A DNA stretch of 64,000 nucleotides from Pseudomonas synxantha BG33R (GCF_000263715.2 NZ_CM001514.1:358936-422935), one strand, 5' to 3'; counted from the stretch's first letter, positions 17,612 to 26,768 are shown. Numbers and translations are program-made. Notes: a model not told the origin generated them from the sequence alone.

Positions 17612-19687
17612 TCAGAAACTGTAGGTACCGGTGACCACCAGGCTACGCGGCTCCCCTGGTTGAATCTGCGCCGCACTGGTCGCCGAGGCGTAGTAATTTT
17701 TGTCGGCAATATTGTTCAGCGCCGCCCTCACGTCCCACTCTTTCTGACGGAACCCGGCCAGCGCGTCCCAGCGCCCGTATCCCGGCAGTACCACGGTGTT
17801 GAGGTTGTCGGCGTAGCGATCACCTACCAGGGTCAAACCGGTTTCGGCGTACCAGCCCATTTCCGGTTTCCAGGTGATGAACACGCTGGCATTGCGCTTG
17901 GCCACGTCGCTGATACGTTTGCCTTCAAAGCCGTTGTTGTCCTTCTCCACCTTGGCGTCCTGCAGGCCTATACCGCCGCGTACGTACCAGTTGTCGATGA
18001 TCTTGCCGGTGGCCGTCAGCTCCACGCCGCGTGAGCGTTGCTCGCCGGTGAGCAGGGTGATGGTGCGGTCCAGCGGGTCGCTGGTGCGGCGGTTGTAGAG
18101 TTCCAGCTCGTACACGGCGAGGGTGGTGCTCAGGCGGTCGTCGAACCAGTCGCTCTTCACGCCGATTTCCTTCTGCCTGGTCAGCTCCGGGCTAAGGTCG
18201 TTGACGTTCCCGGCGGCGTTCGGCGTGATCCCGATCAGGCCGCCGCCCGCTGGCGAGAAGGTCTTGCTCCACGAGGCATAGAACGAATGATGCTCCAGTG
18301 GCGTCCACACCAGGCCGACGCGCGGGCTGGTGCTGTGGCTCTTCACGTTCTCCTGGGTGTTGAGCACCTTGCTGGTGGTGTCCACTTCAAAGCGGTCATA
18401 ACGCAGCCCGCCCAATAGTTGCCACTGGTCGTTCAGGCGCAGTTGATCCTGCACGTACAGCGCGCTGCTTTCGACTTCAGTGTGGTTGTAACTCGACAGT
18501 CGCATGCTCCCGGTGTGGCTCAGGCGGCGATTGGGTTGGTTGAGGTCCAGGCTGGGGACCGTCCTGGCATCCCGAGCCGAGTACAGCTTCGGATCGCGGC
18601 GCTGGCTGCCCAGCTCGATACCGGTGAGCAGGCGATGCTCCAGGCCAAATGTGTCGAAACCACCCTCCAGCTCAAGGTTGTTGAAAACATTGCGGGTGGT
18701 CAGGTCTTGCTGCCAGTGTTGGCGGCTGACGCTGTTGGTTTTCGCGTCGTAGCCGGTCTGGTAAGTGTTGTCGAAATCGCTGTCGAGCTTGAACACACCG
18801 AGGGTGTGGCGCAGTTGCCAGTTGGCGTTGAGCTCGTAGGCGAGCTTGGAACGCAGTGACTGGGATTTATCGTCGATGTAGTCGCCGTGATCGAAATAAG
18901 TGGTGCTGCGGCTCACATCCGCCGGGCGCCCGTTGACCCCTGGAATGCCACGGTCCGGCGTGCGGTTATAGCGGCTGTATTCGTATTGCACCAGCCAGTT
19001 CAGGTCGGGCGTGAGCTGCCAGCTCATCGACGGCGCAAACAACTGGCGGTTGCCGCTGACGCCATCGCGAAAGCTGTTGTTGTCCTGGTTGCCCATGTTC
19101 AGGCGCAGGCTGATGGTGTCGCTCGGGTCGGCGCTCAGGTCGGCATACAGGCTGCGCAAATCGTTGCTGCCACCTTGGGCTTCGATACTCGACTTATGGC
19201 CCGGCGTGGGCAATTTGCTTACGCGGTTGACGATACCGCCCTGGCCACCTCGCCCGTACAGCACGGCGGCCGGGCCCTTGAGCACTTCGATACGCTCGAT
19301 GTTGTGCAGGTCGCGCACGTACTGGCTGTCGTCGCGAATGCCGTCCAGATAGAAGTCATTGCTGGCGTCGAAACCGCGTATGCGCAGGCTGTCGAAGCGT
19401 GTGTCGGCGCCGCTGCTGACGTTGGGAATACCGCTTAACGCCTGGCCCAGGTCGTTGGTGCCGTAGGACCGCAGATTGTCGGTTTTTACTGAGTCGATCG
19501 CCTGGGGCACATAGCGTACGGAGGTCGCGGTGCGCGTGGCGGTGTTGGTCTCTTTGACCCGTGGGTCGTCTTCATCCGCTTCGGCATTGATCGAGGTCTC
19601 GGGCAATACGGTAGTCGCGCAGGCAAAACCGGCAGACAGCAGCATGGAGAGCCCAAGGGCGATGGGCGTCAGGCAAGGGGTGGGCAT
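17612..19687 (-). CDS. TonB-dependent siderophore receptor
   Basis: The 691-residue protein has a signal peptide (cleavage probably after GFACA), a plug domain (about 50-165, with LQ..PNVSSGADTR and IRGF, and IERIEVLKGPAAVLYG) and a 22-strand barrel ending in the outer-membrane C-terminal phenylalanine (VVTGTYSF). The RGGQGGIVNRVSK segment is typical of ferric-siderophore receptors of the FhuE/Fiu group. There is no N-terminal signalling extension, so no sigma/anti-sigma control is expected. The ligand cannot be told from sequence. It is monocistronic; a possible Fur site upstream is weak. Confidence 0.9.
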   Translation of the reverse strand: MPTPCLTPIALGLSMLLSAGFACATTVLPETSINAEADEDDPRVKETNTATRTATSVRYVPQAIDSVKTDNLRSYGTNDLGQALSGIPNVSSGADTRFDSLRIRGFDASNDFYLDGIRDDSQYVRDLHNIERIEVLKGPAAVLYGRGGQGGIVNRVSKLPTPGHKSSIEAQGGSNDLRSLYADLSADPSDTISLRLNMGNQDNNSFRDGVSGNRQLFAPSMSWQLTPDLNWLVQYEYSRYNRTPDRGIPGVNGRPADVSRSTTYFDHGDYIDDKSQSLRSKLAYELNANWQLRHTLGVFKLDSDFDNTYQTGYDAKTNSVSRQHWQQDLTTRNVFNNLELEGGFDTFGLEHRLLTGIELGSQRRDPKLYSARDARTVPSLDLNQPNRRLSHTGSMRLSSYNHTEVESSALYVQDQLRLNDQWQLLGGLRYDRFEVDTTSKVLNTQENVKSHSTSPRVGLVWTPLEHHSFYASWSKTFSPAGGGLIGITPNAAGNVNDLSPELTRQKEIGVKSDWFDDRLSTTLAVYELELYNRRTSDPLDRTITLLTGEQRSRGVELTATGKIIDNWYVRGGIGLQDAKVEKDNNGFEGKRISDVAKRNASVFITWKPEMGWYAETGLTLVGDRYADNLNTVVLPGYGRWDALAGFRQKEWDVRAALNNIADKNYYASATSAAQIQPGEPRSLVVTGTYSF

Positions 19688-19895
19688 GGGGGTGTATCCA
19701 ACAAGTTGGGCAGGAAATTTGCGCGAATGGTAATACTTTGCATTTGCGCGTGTTATCTATTCCCTGTCGTGTCGCTGGCAGATTTGTTACTTGATGTGTT
19801 TTTTACCGCTGCCGTAGGTCATTCAATCGTTTTCAGCGTAGTGCTTTAGCTCGCCCCTTAGACGAATATCGCCTAAATACAGACGATTCACGAAA

Positions 19896-19925
19896 TTGAC
19901 ACATAGTTCAACGCCCGCATAGGAT
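19896..19925 (+). promoter_or_regulatory. Sigma-70-type promoter before the sRNA candidate
   Basis: A perfect TTGACA (19896-19901) is followed after 18 bp by TAGGAT (19920-19925). No coding frame begins nearby on this strand, but a terminator hairpin lies about 75 bp downstream. Confidence 0.55.
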
Positions 19926-19932
19926 TGCGCCC

Positions 19933-20012
19933 AACGCCTGTGGCTCACCGCCATGACTTACTCCAATAAAAAAAGGCCCGCGGCAGTTCAGTCGTCCGCG
20001 GGCTTTCTTTTT
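19933..20012 (+). ncRNA. Candidate small RNA, about 78 nt, unassigned
   Basis: A good sigma-70 promoter is followed by about 40 nt of unpaired sequence (aacgcctgtggctcaccgcc and on), an A-run, then a GC-rich 8-bp hairpin (gcccgcgg / ccgcgggc, 19976-20003) and a T-rich tail. This is the layout of an Hfq-dependent trans-acting sRNA. It ends about 85 bp before the OprD-family porin gene, so transcription into that gene may instead be attenuated here. I could not match it to a named Pseudomonas sRNA with confidence. Confidence 0.5.
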
Positions 20013-20095
20013 GCGGCAAAGGTCGACACCAGAAATAGCAACATGGAGCCTGGTGTCACAGCGCGTACTCAACCCGTAATAAGGAATATAAGAAT

Positions 20096-21382
20096 ATGTT
20101 GAAGCAACGGATGAGTCTGATCGCTCTGGGGATTTTGAGCGCATCGACAGCAATGGCAAACGACCAGGAGCAATCCAAGGGGTTTGTTGAAGATAGCCAC
20201 CTGAACATCGCCGCACGTAACGCCTACATCAGCCGTGACTACAAAAACGGCAAGCAGGACAAAGCTGAATGGGGCCAAGGCTTCATCGGCAAGTTCGAGT
20301 CCGGCTTCACCCAAGGCACCGTCGGTGTGGGTGTGGATGTGATTGGCCAATACGCTATCCGTCTGGACGGTGGTAAAGGCCGCAGCGGCGCTGGCGGTAT
20401 CGACTTCTTCAAGCAAGGTGACAGCGGTGAAGCCGCCAACGACCTGGCCAAAGGCGGCGCGGCCGTGAAGGCGCGTATCTCCAACACCGTGATCAAATAC
20501 GGTCAGCAAATGCCGGCCGTACCGGTCCTGCAGTACGATAACTCGCGCTTGCTGTCGGAAACCTATGAGGGCACCTCGATTGTTTCCAAAGAGATCGCCG
20601 GCCTGCAACTGGACGCCGGTCACTTCACCAAGGAAGCTCGCAAGAGCGCCGAGGGCAGCGACAGCGGCCGCTTGAAGAGCATCAACTACATCGGCGGTAG
20701 CTACAAATTCACCGAAAGCCTGTCGGCTGCCCTGTATGCCTCCGACATGCAGGACGTGCTGAAAAAGCAATACGTCAACGTCAACTACGTGCTGGCCCTG
20801 CCAGAGAAGCAATCGCTGACGTTTGACTTCAACGGCTACAAAACCAAGCTTGATCGCAGTTTCGCCCTGGAAAACCAAGGTGATGCGGACGCGCGCGACA
20901 ACAAGATCTGGAGCCTGGGCGCGACCTGGGCCGTTGGCGCGCACAGCTTCACCCTCGCTCACCAGCGAAGCACCGGCGACACTGGCTACCTGTACGGCGG
21001 CTACCGCAACGCTGGCGGCATCGGCGACGGCGGCAATACCATCTTGCTGGCCAACTCCTACTGGTCCGACTTCAACGGCAAGGACGAGCGTTCCTGGCAA
21101 GCAGGTTACGGCATCGATTTCGCCACCTTCGGCGTACCGGGCCTGACCTACAACATTGCCTACGTGCGTGGCACCAACATCGACGACGGCAGCGGCCGTG
21201 GCGATGGCACCGAGCGTGAAATCTGGAACCAGTTCAAGTACGTCGTACAGAGCGGCCCAGCCAAAGACCTGAGCCTGCGTGCTCGCGCCTCGTGGCTGCG
21301 CGTTTCCAACAACGCCAGCAACTACAACGTAGGCGGTAACGAAATCCGTCTGTTCGCCGACTACCCGATCAACGTTTTCTAA
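20096..21382 (+). CDS. OprD-family outer membrane porin
   Basis: The 428-residue protein has an N-terminal signal peptide ending STAMA, then the OprD-family opening KGFVEDSHLNIAARNAYISR. The body is rich in alternating hydrophobic strands, and the last residue is phenylalanine (DYPINVF), the outer-membrane insertion signal. The family forms 18-strand, substrate-selective channels for amino acids, peptides or small carboxylates. The LALPEKQSLTFDFNGYKTK strand and the length suggest the OprE/OprQ side of the family, but the substrate is not predictable. It is flanked by a terminator or sRNA upstream and a terminator downstream, so it is monocistronic. Confidence 0.92.
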   Translation: MLKQRMSLIALGILSASTAMANDQEQSKGFVEDSHLNIAARNAYISRDYKNGKQDKAEWGQGFIGKFESGFTQGTVGVGVDVIGQYAIRLDGGKGRSGAGGIDFFKQGDSGEAANDLAKGGAAVKARISNTVIKYGQQMPAVPVLQYDNSRLLSETYEGTSIVSKEIAGLQLDAGHFTKEARKSAEGSDSGRLKSINYIGGSYKFTESLSAALYASDMQDVLKKQYVNVNYVLALPEKQSLTFDFNGYKTKLDRSFALENQGDADARDNKIWSLGATWAVGAHSFTLAHQRSTGDTGYLYGGYRNAGGIGDGGNTILLANSYWSDFNGKDERSWQAGYGIDFATFGVPGLTYNIAYVRGTNIDDGSGRGDGTEREIWNQFKYVVQSGPAKDLSLRARASWLRVSNNASNYNVGGNEIRLFADYPINVF

Positions 21383-21412
21383 TTGATCGAGCGTCGTGCC
21401 TGATGCCAGGCA

Positions 21413-21444
21413 ATAAAAAACCCCGACTGGTTCGGGGTTTTTTT
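21413..21444. terminator. Bidirectional terminator between the porin and the M48 gene
   Basis: The hairpin ccccga / tcgggg (21421-21437) has an A-run on its left and seven Ts on its right, so it can end both convergent transcripts. Confidence 0.88.
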
Positions 21445-21467
21445 ATGCCAGGTGCGAATGTTGCCGC

Positions 21468-23045
21468 CTAGGCCTTGGCCGGTGCGAGCTTCTTGCAGTT
21501 TTCCTTGCGTGTCGGGTACTGCTCGCATTTGCGCAACACCGTTTGCACCTGCTGCGCATTCTGCAGTTGCTGGTTGGCCAACAGCTTTTCGGTGATGAAC
21601 AGCTCCTCCGAGCCCAGATTGCGTTCAGCCTTGTCGATCATCGCCAGAGCCGATTGCCCATCACCCCGCTTGAGGTGGTAGCTGATCATCAAGTCATAGG
21701 TGGAGGGGCCGGCCAGGGACCAGTCCTTGATCGCCTGCAACTCTTTCACCGCTTCGCTGTTTTTGCCCTGGGCCAGGCGCACGGTATAGGCCGTGCGCCG
21801 AATGCTCGGCTGGTCCTTAACCGGTGACGCCAGGGCCTTGCGGATAAACCCTTCGGCATCCGGCACCTTGTTTTTCTCCAGGGCATCGATGGCGAAGTAC
21901 GCGTCTTTATAACCCTGTAAGGCCTTCGCCACTTGCGGCGTAGTCTTCATCTTCGACCAGCTTTGTGGGTTGACCCGAGCGCGGCGTTCCTGGCGATATT
22001 CGCGTTGCAAGTACTGGCGCAGCTCGGTGTCACGGTCCATCGCCGACATGTGCGAGCGGTTGAAGTATTGCGTGGTTGCGGTGATGCTGGTGGTCAAGCC
22101 GTCCTTGACCAGCACGTCGAGCTCTTTGGTGAACTGGTTGAGATTGAACTGCTGCAGCGAATCCTGCATGGCATTCTTGCGCGCCGTGAGGAAGCCCGTG
22201 AGCAAGGGTTTCTGCTTGCCCTGGAAATCATTGAGGCGCTCCAGGCTATGGGTAGCTGCGCGCGGGGCGTAACCGGCGCGGATCATCAAGTCGGTGCCGA
22301 GCAGGTCGGCCTGGTCTTCCTGGCTGCGGCCCCAGGCGGTGCTCCATACCTGATCGGAAAAGGTATTGGCCAGTGCGGTGTACAGCACGGTGTTACCGAT
22401 GGTCTTTTGTGTGCCGGCCGGGTCTTTACTGAACAGTTTCATCGTTCCGGAGCTGCGGTCGACGCCCGTATCGGCAGCCATAGTGGCCAAGGCGACCGTG
22501 GAGGCGACGGTGGTGAACATGTCTTTCTGCTGCTGGAAGGCAGCCATGCGGTCATGGTGATGCAGCAACACGTGGCTCATTTCATGGCCGAGCATTGCCG
22601 CAATTTCGTCTTCGCTGGCGACGTTGTCCAGCATACCCAGCGGCACGAACAGGTTGCCGTAAGGGTCTGCCGACGGCCCGAACCCATAGCTGTCGGTAAT
22701 CTTCACCTGCAGCGGCGGCAACTCCCCCGGCCAGCCCTTGGACAAGCGCGTGACAATGCCCTGCAAGTAGGCTTGCAGCATCGGGATATCCACCAGGTTC
22801 TGCTGACGCGCTTCGGCAGCCGGCACCGCCCGCCCGTCGTAGCTCAGGCGCTGTTGGCTCTGGCGTTGTGGGTCGAGCTTGTAATACTGGCGTACGTCAG
22901 TGTTGTCCACGTAGTGGCCCTGAACTCGGGACTGGGTCGAAGGCCCCACCAGGTTCAGGAATGCCTGGTCCGCGCCCTTCAAGGTCGCGCAACCGCTGAG
23001 TACCGAACTGGCCAATAGGCTGGCCGCCACGAGATATCCCTTCAC
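21468..23045 (-). CDS. M48-family metalloprotease, lipoprotein
   Basis: The GTG at 23045 has an AGGAG site 7 bases upstream and places a lipoprotein signal at the N-terminus (LLASSVLSGC, lipidated Cys19), giving 525 residues; the longer frame would bury that signal. The zinc-protease motif HEMSH is at about 154-158, with the third ligand Glu expected in EDQADLLG. The C-terminal third is helical and TPR-like. This is the architecture of periplasmic M48 proteases such as BepA/YfgC that check outer-membrane protein assembly, although similarity to BepA itself is modest. A small periplasmic protein gene lies 13 bp upstream on the same strand, and a CHASE2 gene precedes that. Confidence 0.85.
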   Translation of the reverse strand: MKGYLVAASLLASSVLSGCATLKGADQAFLNLVGPSTQSRVQGHYVDNTDVRQYYKLDPQRQSQQRLSYDGRAVPAAEARQQNLVDIPMLQAYLQGIVTRLSKGWPGELPPLQVKITDSYGFGPSADPYGNLFVPLGMLDNVASEDEIAAMLGHEMSHVLLHHHDRMAAFQQQKDMFTTVASTVALATMAADTGVDRSSGTMKLFSKDPAGTQKTIGNTVLYTALANTFSDQVWSTAWGRSQEDQADLLGTDLMIRAGYAPRAATHSLERLNDFQGKQKPLLTGFLTARKNAMQDSLQQFNLNQFTKELDVLVKDGLTTSITATTQYFNRSHMSAMDRDTELRQYLQREYRQERRARVNPQSWSKMKTTPQVAKALQGYKDAYFAIDALEKNKVPDAEGFIRKALASPVKDQPSIRRTAYTVRLAQGKNSEAVKELQAIKDWSLAGPSTYDLMISYHLKRGDGQSALAMIDKAERNLGSEELFITEKLLANQQLQNAQQVQTVLRKCEQYPTRKENCKKLAPAKA

Positions 23046-23058
23046 CGCACCGCTCCTT

Positions 23059-23424
23059 TTATTGATTGCAACCGGCACCAAAACCAATGGTGGAGTTATT
23101 GCGGCTGTCTTTGGCCTGGCTTTTGGTCAGGCCCTGGCAGGGCAGGTCGACGACGTTCAGCGGCGGCTCGATGCGCAGGTCCATGGTGTCCAACCAGACC
23201 TTCTGGCCCGCCAGCTCGACCTGCACCAGGTCCAGCGCCTGGTTGTACTGCAACACCGGTACGGGCTGGGTGGGCGCATCCTTTTTCGCCAACTCACGTT
23301 GTTGCTTGCCTTGCTCGTCCAGTACGGTCACAGGGTCGGCCAGGAACGCTTTGACACTGTGAGTTTCCGCCCAGGCACCCTGGGTGAAGAGGGCGGTGAG
23401 CAAAACGATGAGACTTCTGTTCAT
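23059..23424 (-). CDS. Small exported hypothetical protein
   Basis: From the ATG at 23424 the product is 121 residues with a clear signal peptide (MNRSLIVLLTALFTQGAWAE). The mature part (DPVTVLDEQGKQQRELAKKD, then VWLDTMDLRI) looks like a short SH3-like or beta-rich domain, and ends with a two-Cys tail that could form a disulfide with an upstream Cys. I do not recognise a named family. It sits between the M48 protease and CHASE2 genes in the same direction, with gaps of 13 and 37 bp, so the three are probably one operon acting in the cell envelope. Confidence 0.75.
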   Translation of the reverse strand: MNRSLIVLLTALFTQGAWAETHSVKAFLADPVTVLDEQGKQQRELAKKDAPTQPVPVLQYNQALDLVQVELAGQKVWLDTMDLRIEPPLNVVDLPCQGLTKSQAKDSRNNSTIGFGAGCNQ

Positions 23425-23461
23425 CCTTGAATTCCTTGAGTCAAATGACAAAACGGCACAC

Positions 23462-24805
23462 TCAGCGGTCGCGGTCGAAGAAGGCTTCGATCCGCTCGCT
23501 GAACAACACCAACGACAGCAATACAATGCCCAGGACGTTGACCGGGGTGATGTCATTGAGGCTCAGCAACACACTGACCGCCACCAACATCGACATCACC
23601 AACAGCCACGAGGGGCACGGCGAAGTAAAAAACCAGATTTCCTGGCGCCGCCACGGGCTCCAGGTGCGCTGGCCCGCCAGGCGACGTGCGTGCAGTGCCT
23701 TGAGCACGGCAATCAACGCCAGCAGCCCGAGCTCCAGCAGGTCCAGCCAATTGAAGGGCAAGCGGGGAAAGTCGGCCGGTTCATGGTCGTAGTCCATGCC
23801 AGAATTGATCAGGTTATCCAGGGCCATGGCGTGCAAGTACACGCCGGGGAGTTGGCCATGTACCGGCGACTCAACCAGATCCCCCGTGGACGCGATATTG
23901 GCGCCCACCAGCACCAGGCGGTCGCGCAGCAACTCTGCGATCAATGCCTGATCGTCAGGGTCGCTGACCTCCAGGTCACTGGCCGACAACGTCAGCGTAT
24001 AAGGGCACCGCGCCTGGGCCGAGTCATCAAGCTTCCAGAACACGGCCTGAAAGAACTGCGCCACCCCATCCAGCAAAAAATGCCGCGCGGGCGCGCAGTG
24101 GCTGATATCGGCAATCCGCGCCTGTTCCGCCGCCAGCTTCAGCCCCCATTGCACAGCAATGGGCTGGCGCTGCGCAGCGGTCTGCGCATCCACCGGCGGC
24201 TGTTTGCAATGTTGCGTGGCACAAAACTCGCGGTACAGCGCCATTGCTGGGGTTTCTAAAAGCCCTGCCTGTGTGTGCATGGCCAACGGGTACTTGTCGT
24301 CCACCCCCTCCCACACCACCAGTGCTGGGCGGCTCACCTGCATAAAAGGCGCCAGCGTATTGGCCTGGCCCGCCTCCGCACGCGTCAACCCGGTATTGGC
24401 CAACCACAGCGAGATGCCCTGGCGCTGATAACGCTCAAACACATTCGCCAGCAACTGACTGCCCCGCGCCGGGTCGCCCAACGAGTGATCATGGCTGTAC
24501 AGCAAATCCACAAACACCGCCCGAGGCTTGTACGCCAGCAAGCGCTTGAACAACTTGCTCTGCTCGCCGTAGGGCATTGGCCAGGAGGTGTCGTTGCGCA
24601 TCAGGTAGGCATCATCGATCAACACCACCGCCACCCGCTGCTGCCCAAGGCTCGGGTAGTGGCTGGCGAACATACGATTGAGCCACTGCGCCGACGCCTT
24701 GTCGCTGGAACTGGCCAGGCCGAAAGGATCAAGAATCGCCAGCAACACGATGATGACCGCCAGCCAATAGCGGCGGTATTTGAACAGAGGAGGGTTCGAC
24801 AACAT
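23462..24805 (-). CDS. CHASE2-domain membrane protein without a fused effector
   Basis: Starting at the ATG at 24805 (MLSNPPLFKYRRYWLAV) the protein is 447 residues: one N-terminal membrane helix (about 12-28), a periplasmic CHASE2 sensor domain of about 300 residues (IDDAYLM, then VFVDLLYSHD), and two or three helices at the C-terminus followed by a short basic tail (FSERIEAFFDRDR). CHASE2 is usually the input part of adenylate cyclases or kinases, but no catalytic domain follows here. It probably heads an operon with the small exported protein and the M48 lipoprotein. The frame extends upstream to 24901, but that part does not look coding. Confidence 0.8.
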   Translation of the reverse strand: MLSNPPLFKYRRYWLAVIIVLLAILDPFGLASSSDKASAQWLNRMFASHYPSLGQQRVAVVLIDDAYLMRNDTSWPMPYGEQSKLFKRLLAYKPRAVFVDLLYSHDHSLGDPARGSQLLANVFERYQRQGISLWLANTGLTRAEAGQANTLAPFMQVSRPALVVWEGVDDKYPLAMHTQAGLLETPAMALYREFCATQHCKQPPVDAQTAAQRQPIAVQWGLKLAAEQARIADISHCAPARHFLLDGVAQFFQAVFWKLDDSAQARCPYTLTLSASDLEVSDPDDQALIAELLRDRLVLVGANIASTGDLVESPVHGQLPGVYLHAMALDNLINSGMDYDHEPADFPRLPFNWLDLLELGLLALIAVLKALHARRLAGQRTWSPWRRQEIWFFTSPCPSWLLVMSMLVAVSVLLSLNDITPVNVLGIVLLSLVLFSERIEAFFDRDR

Positions 24806-24867
24806 CCATGTCTCGATTAAAGGCACAAGCAAGGCGTAATGCTGTTCAGTTAAGCGTACATCGCCCT

Positions 24868-24967
24868 CTGTAGGAGCGAGCTTGCTCGCGAAAAACGTCA
24901 ACGATAACGCGTGTTTCCTGATTGAACGCGGCGCCTGTGGTTTTTCGCGAGCAAGCTCGCTTCTACA
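24868..24967. repeat. REP-type inverted repeat pair (GAGCTTGCTCGCG family)
   Basis: Two facing palindromes (gtaggagcgagcttgctcgc and its complement) are separated by about 45 bp. The core differs from the other REPINs in the window, so this belongs to a second repeat family. Confidence 0.85.
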
Positions 24968-25123
24968 AAAAGCCTTAACTGAACGACATTACAAGCAAGG
25001 CGGGGTTTTTAACGGAGTGGGGAGGGGGTGTCAACTGGGAAAGTGGCTAAGTGCCATATTGCTATGGGCGCACGGACCGTCATTCGCAAAAAGCCCCAAC
25101 CTATTCAGGCCAGGGCTTTCCTC

Positions 25124-25152
25124 TGTGGGAGCCGGGCTTGCCCGCGATGACG
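25124..25152. repeat. Single REP half
   Basis: One unpaired copy (tgtgggagccgggcttgccc) lies next to the end of the DUF3077 gene. The remainder of 24968-25177 holds no gene I can support. Confidence 0.7.
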
Positions 25153-25177
25153 TCAGCCCGCGCACCACACGACTTCT

Positions 25178-25462
25178 TTATTGCTCAACATTCCCAGGCG
25201 ACTCCAACACCTTCACCACATCATCAATCACCGCCTTGCTCATCTCCTGCAAATAATGCGACGCCCAGGCATAACGGTCCGTGTCCTGCGTCATCGCCGC
25301 GTCTTCCGCGAGCAGCTTGGCGAGGTGGAGCAGGTCAGAAACGTGATGCAAGGCTTCATGCAGGGAAACACCGCTGTTGACGCGGAACAGAGGTTGGTCG
25401 GAGTGAAAGGAAAAGGGGGTGACGCCGAGGGTGGTTAACGCAGACGCATTTGTAACGGTCAT
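25178..25462 (-). CDS. DUF3077-family protein
   Basis: This 94-residue protein has the features of the Pseudomonas DUF3077 family: PLFRVNSGVSLHEALHHVSD and an all-helical C-terminal half that ends at a variable tail. No signal peptide or catalytic motif is present and its role is unknown. These genes occur in many copies in fluorescens-group genomes. The 5' side contains an unusually hairpin-rich leader of about 280 bp (see the neighbouring entry). A TACGGGAG ribosome site lies about 6 bases before the ATG. Confidence 0.82.
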   Translation of the reverse strand: MTVTNASALTTLGVTPFSFHSDQPLFRVNSGVSLHEALHHVSDLLHLAKLLAEDAAMTQDTDRYAWASHYLQEMSKAVIDDVVKVLESPGNVEQ

Positions 25463-25474
25463 CGGTAAAACTCC

Positions 25475-25780
25475 CGTATCTAGTGAGAGCTACCACGTTC
25501 GTTCTCAGGCGAATGGGTGGCAGCTATGCGCAGGCTGAGAAACCGGAGATACAGGAACCCGGCAGACCCGAAGGTCTCCCACGCACAGCCGCCATTGCAC
25601 GAAGTGTGAGGCGAAAAAAACGCCTGCAAATCGGGTTTTTGGGGCGCTTGGTGCGCCTGCATCTTGCCGGGTTCTCAGGCCCGGTCGCTGAATTGGCAGC
25701 GACAGGAGGGAGGGTAGCGTGGTGGGGCTTGGGGAGCAATCGGGAAAATGGATTGGTTAGGCGCCTGCTGGGTTAAGAGC
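25475..25780 (-). promoter_or_regulatory. Hairpin-rich leader of the DUF3077 gene
   Basis: Read on the minus strand toward the gene, at least five short hairpins follow each other: gtcgctg/cagcgac, ccggg/cccgg, ggcgc/gcgcc, ggcg/cgcc around seven Ts, and agacc/gggtct. The word cctgagaac occurs twice. Neither strand has a convincing gene here, although frames of 60-97 codons are open on both. Spacing and repetition suggest a structured 5' untranslated region or a folded mobile-type repeat. Confidence 0.45.
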
Positions 25781-26005
25781 AGGGATCGACTGATGTGTTT
25801 CCATCGAGGGATCGCTTCGTTGGCTGAGGGTGGATTGATACAAGAGATCCTCTGTCTTCCCTAGCATTCGCCCCAATCTGATCGCGCACGTACGCGGTCA
25901 GGCCGCCATTCTGCTTCAATCAGTACGCTATAAGCCTTGAGCCACACCATTTATCCGCTAATGTTTCGATATCGAATCAGTACCCACCTCAAAGGAATAA
26001 CCGTA

Positions 26006-26647
26006 ATGGATCTACACAACGAGTTTGAAAGCAGCAAATTCTTCCATCGCGACCGAATCGATCGACGTGCTGCTGATGCCTTGGTGGGGTTGGCCGCTGG
26101 GATCACCGCAGACGGTGCAGTGAACATCACTGAAGCGGTTTTTTTGAAGCAGTGGTTGGAGAACAATCTCGCGCACTTGAACGATCCGGTGATAAATCTG
26201 CTGTATTCGCGTTTGGCATGCATGCTTCAGGACAATGCGTTGGACAAGGATGAATCTTTAGAGCTGCTTAACATTCTGCGTGGTTTTTCTGGAATGGGTA
26301 TTGAAAGACCGAAGATCGGCGGCACCGTTGTCGTTGCTCCGACGGATCTTCCTTTCAATTCACCGGCTCCTGATTTGGTGTGGGACGGCCGGATGTTCGT
26401 ATTCACGGGGGTCATGACCTTTGGACCGCGTAAAGAATGTCAGGCGCTGGTCGAAGAGCGAGGCGGTTTGATTGGAGGGAGTGTGAGTAAAAAGGTGCAT
26501 TACCTGGTGGTCGGTAGTGTGGGTAATGAGCAGTGGCGCCACAGTACTTATGGAACGAAGATCATAAAGGCCGTGGAGTTACGCGAGGCGGGAGCTTCCA
26601 TTGCCATTGTGGGGGAGGATCATTGGCAAAGGATGCTTTTTGGTTGA
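26006..26647 (+). CDS. TerB-like and BRCT domain protein
   Basis: The ATG at 26006 has an AAAGGAAT ribosome site; an earlier start at 25937 would add 23 residues with no family likeness. The 213-residue product has an N-terminal helical domain (about 15-95; GITADGAVNITEAVFLKQWL) like the TerB/DjlA helical fold, and a C-terminal BRCT domain (about 125-213; MFVFTGVMTFG, then KVHYLVVGSVG). BRCT modules bind phosphopeptides or DNA ends and here stand apart from the usual DNA ligase. The gene is monocistronic. The combined family is known but without a defined role. Confidence 0.85.
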   Translation: MDLHNEFESSKFFHRDRIDRRAADALVGLAAGITADGAVNITEAVFLKQWLENNLAHLNDPVINLLYSRLACMLQDNALDKDESLELLNILRGFSGMGIERPKIGGTVVVAPTDLPFNSPAPDLVWDGRMFVFTGVMTFGPRKECQALVEERGGLIGGSVSKKVHYLVVGSVGNEQWRHSTYGTKIIKAVELREAGASIAIVGEDHWQRMLFG

Positions 26648-26768
26648 GGTTAACTCATTGTGAAAGGTCGCCGGTGTCTAGACCGAGACGGGCATCGGTG
26701 GCTTGACGTCCTCATCGTTCGGAGGCTCGCCCTCACGGGTGGCCGTGTGTGGACGTAAAGTGGATGTG

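Noticed and set aside
19724..19751. Possible Fur box upstream of the TonB-dependent receptor (aatggtaatactttgcattt)
   Set aside because: Only a partial match to the 19-bp palindrome; iron control is expected for the family but not shown here.
25740..25776. gttaggcgcct string resembling an integron attC core
   Set aside because: No paired core at proper spacing and no integrase or cassette array; likely chance palindrome.
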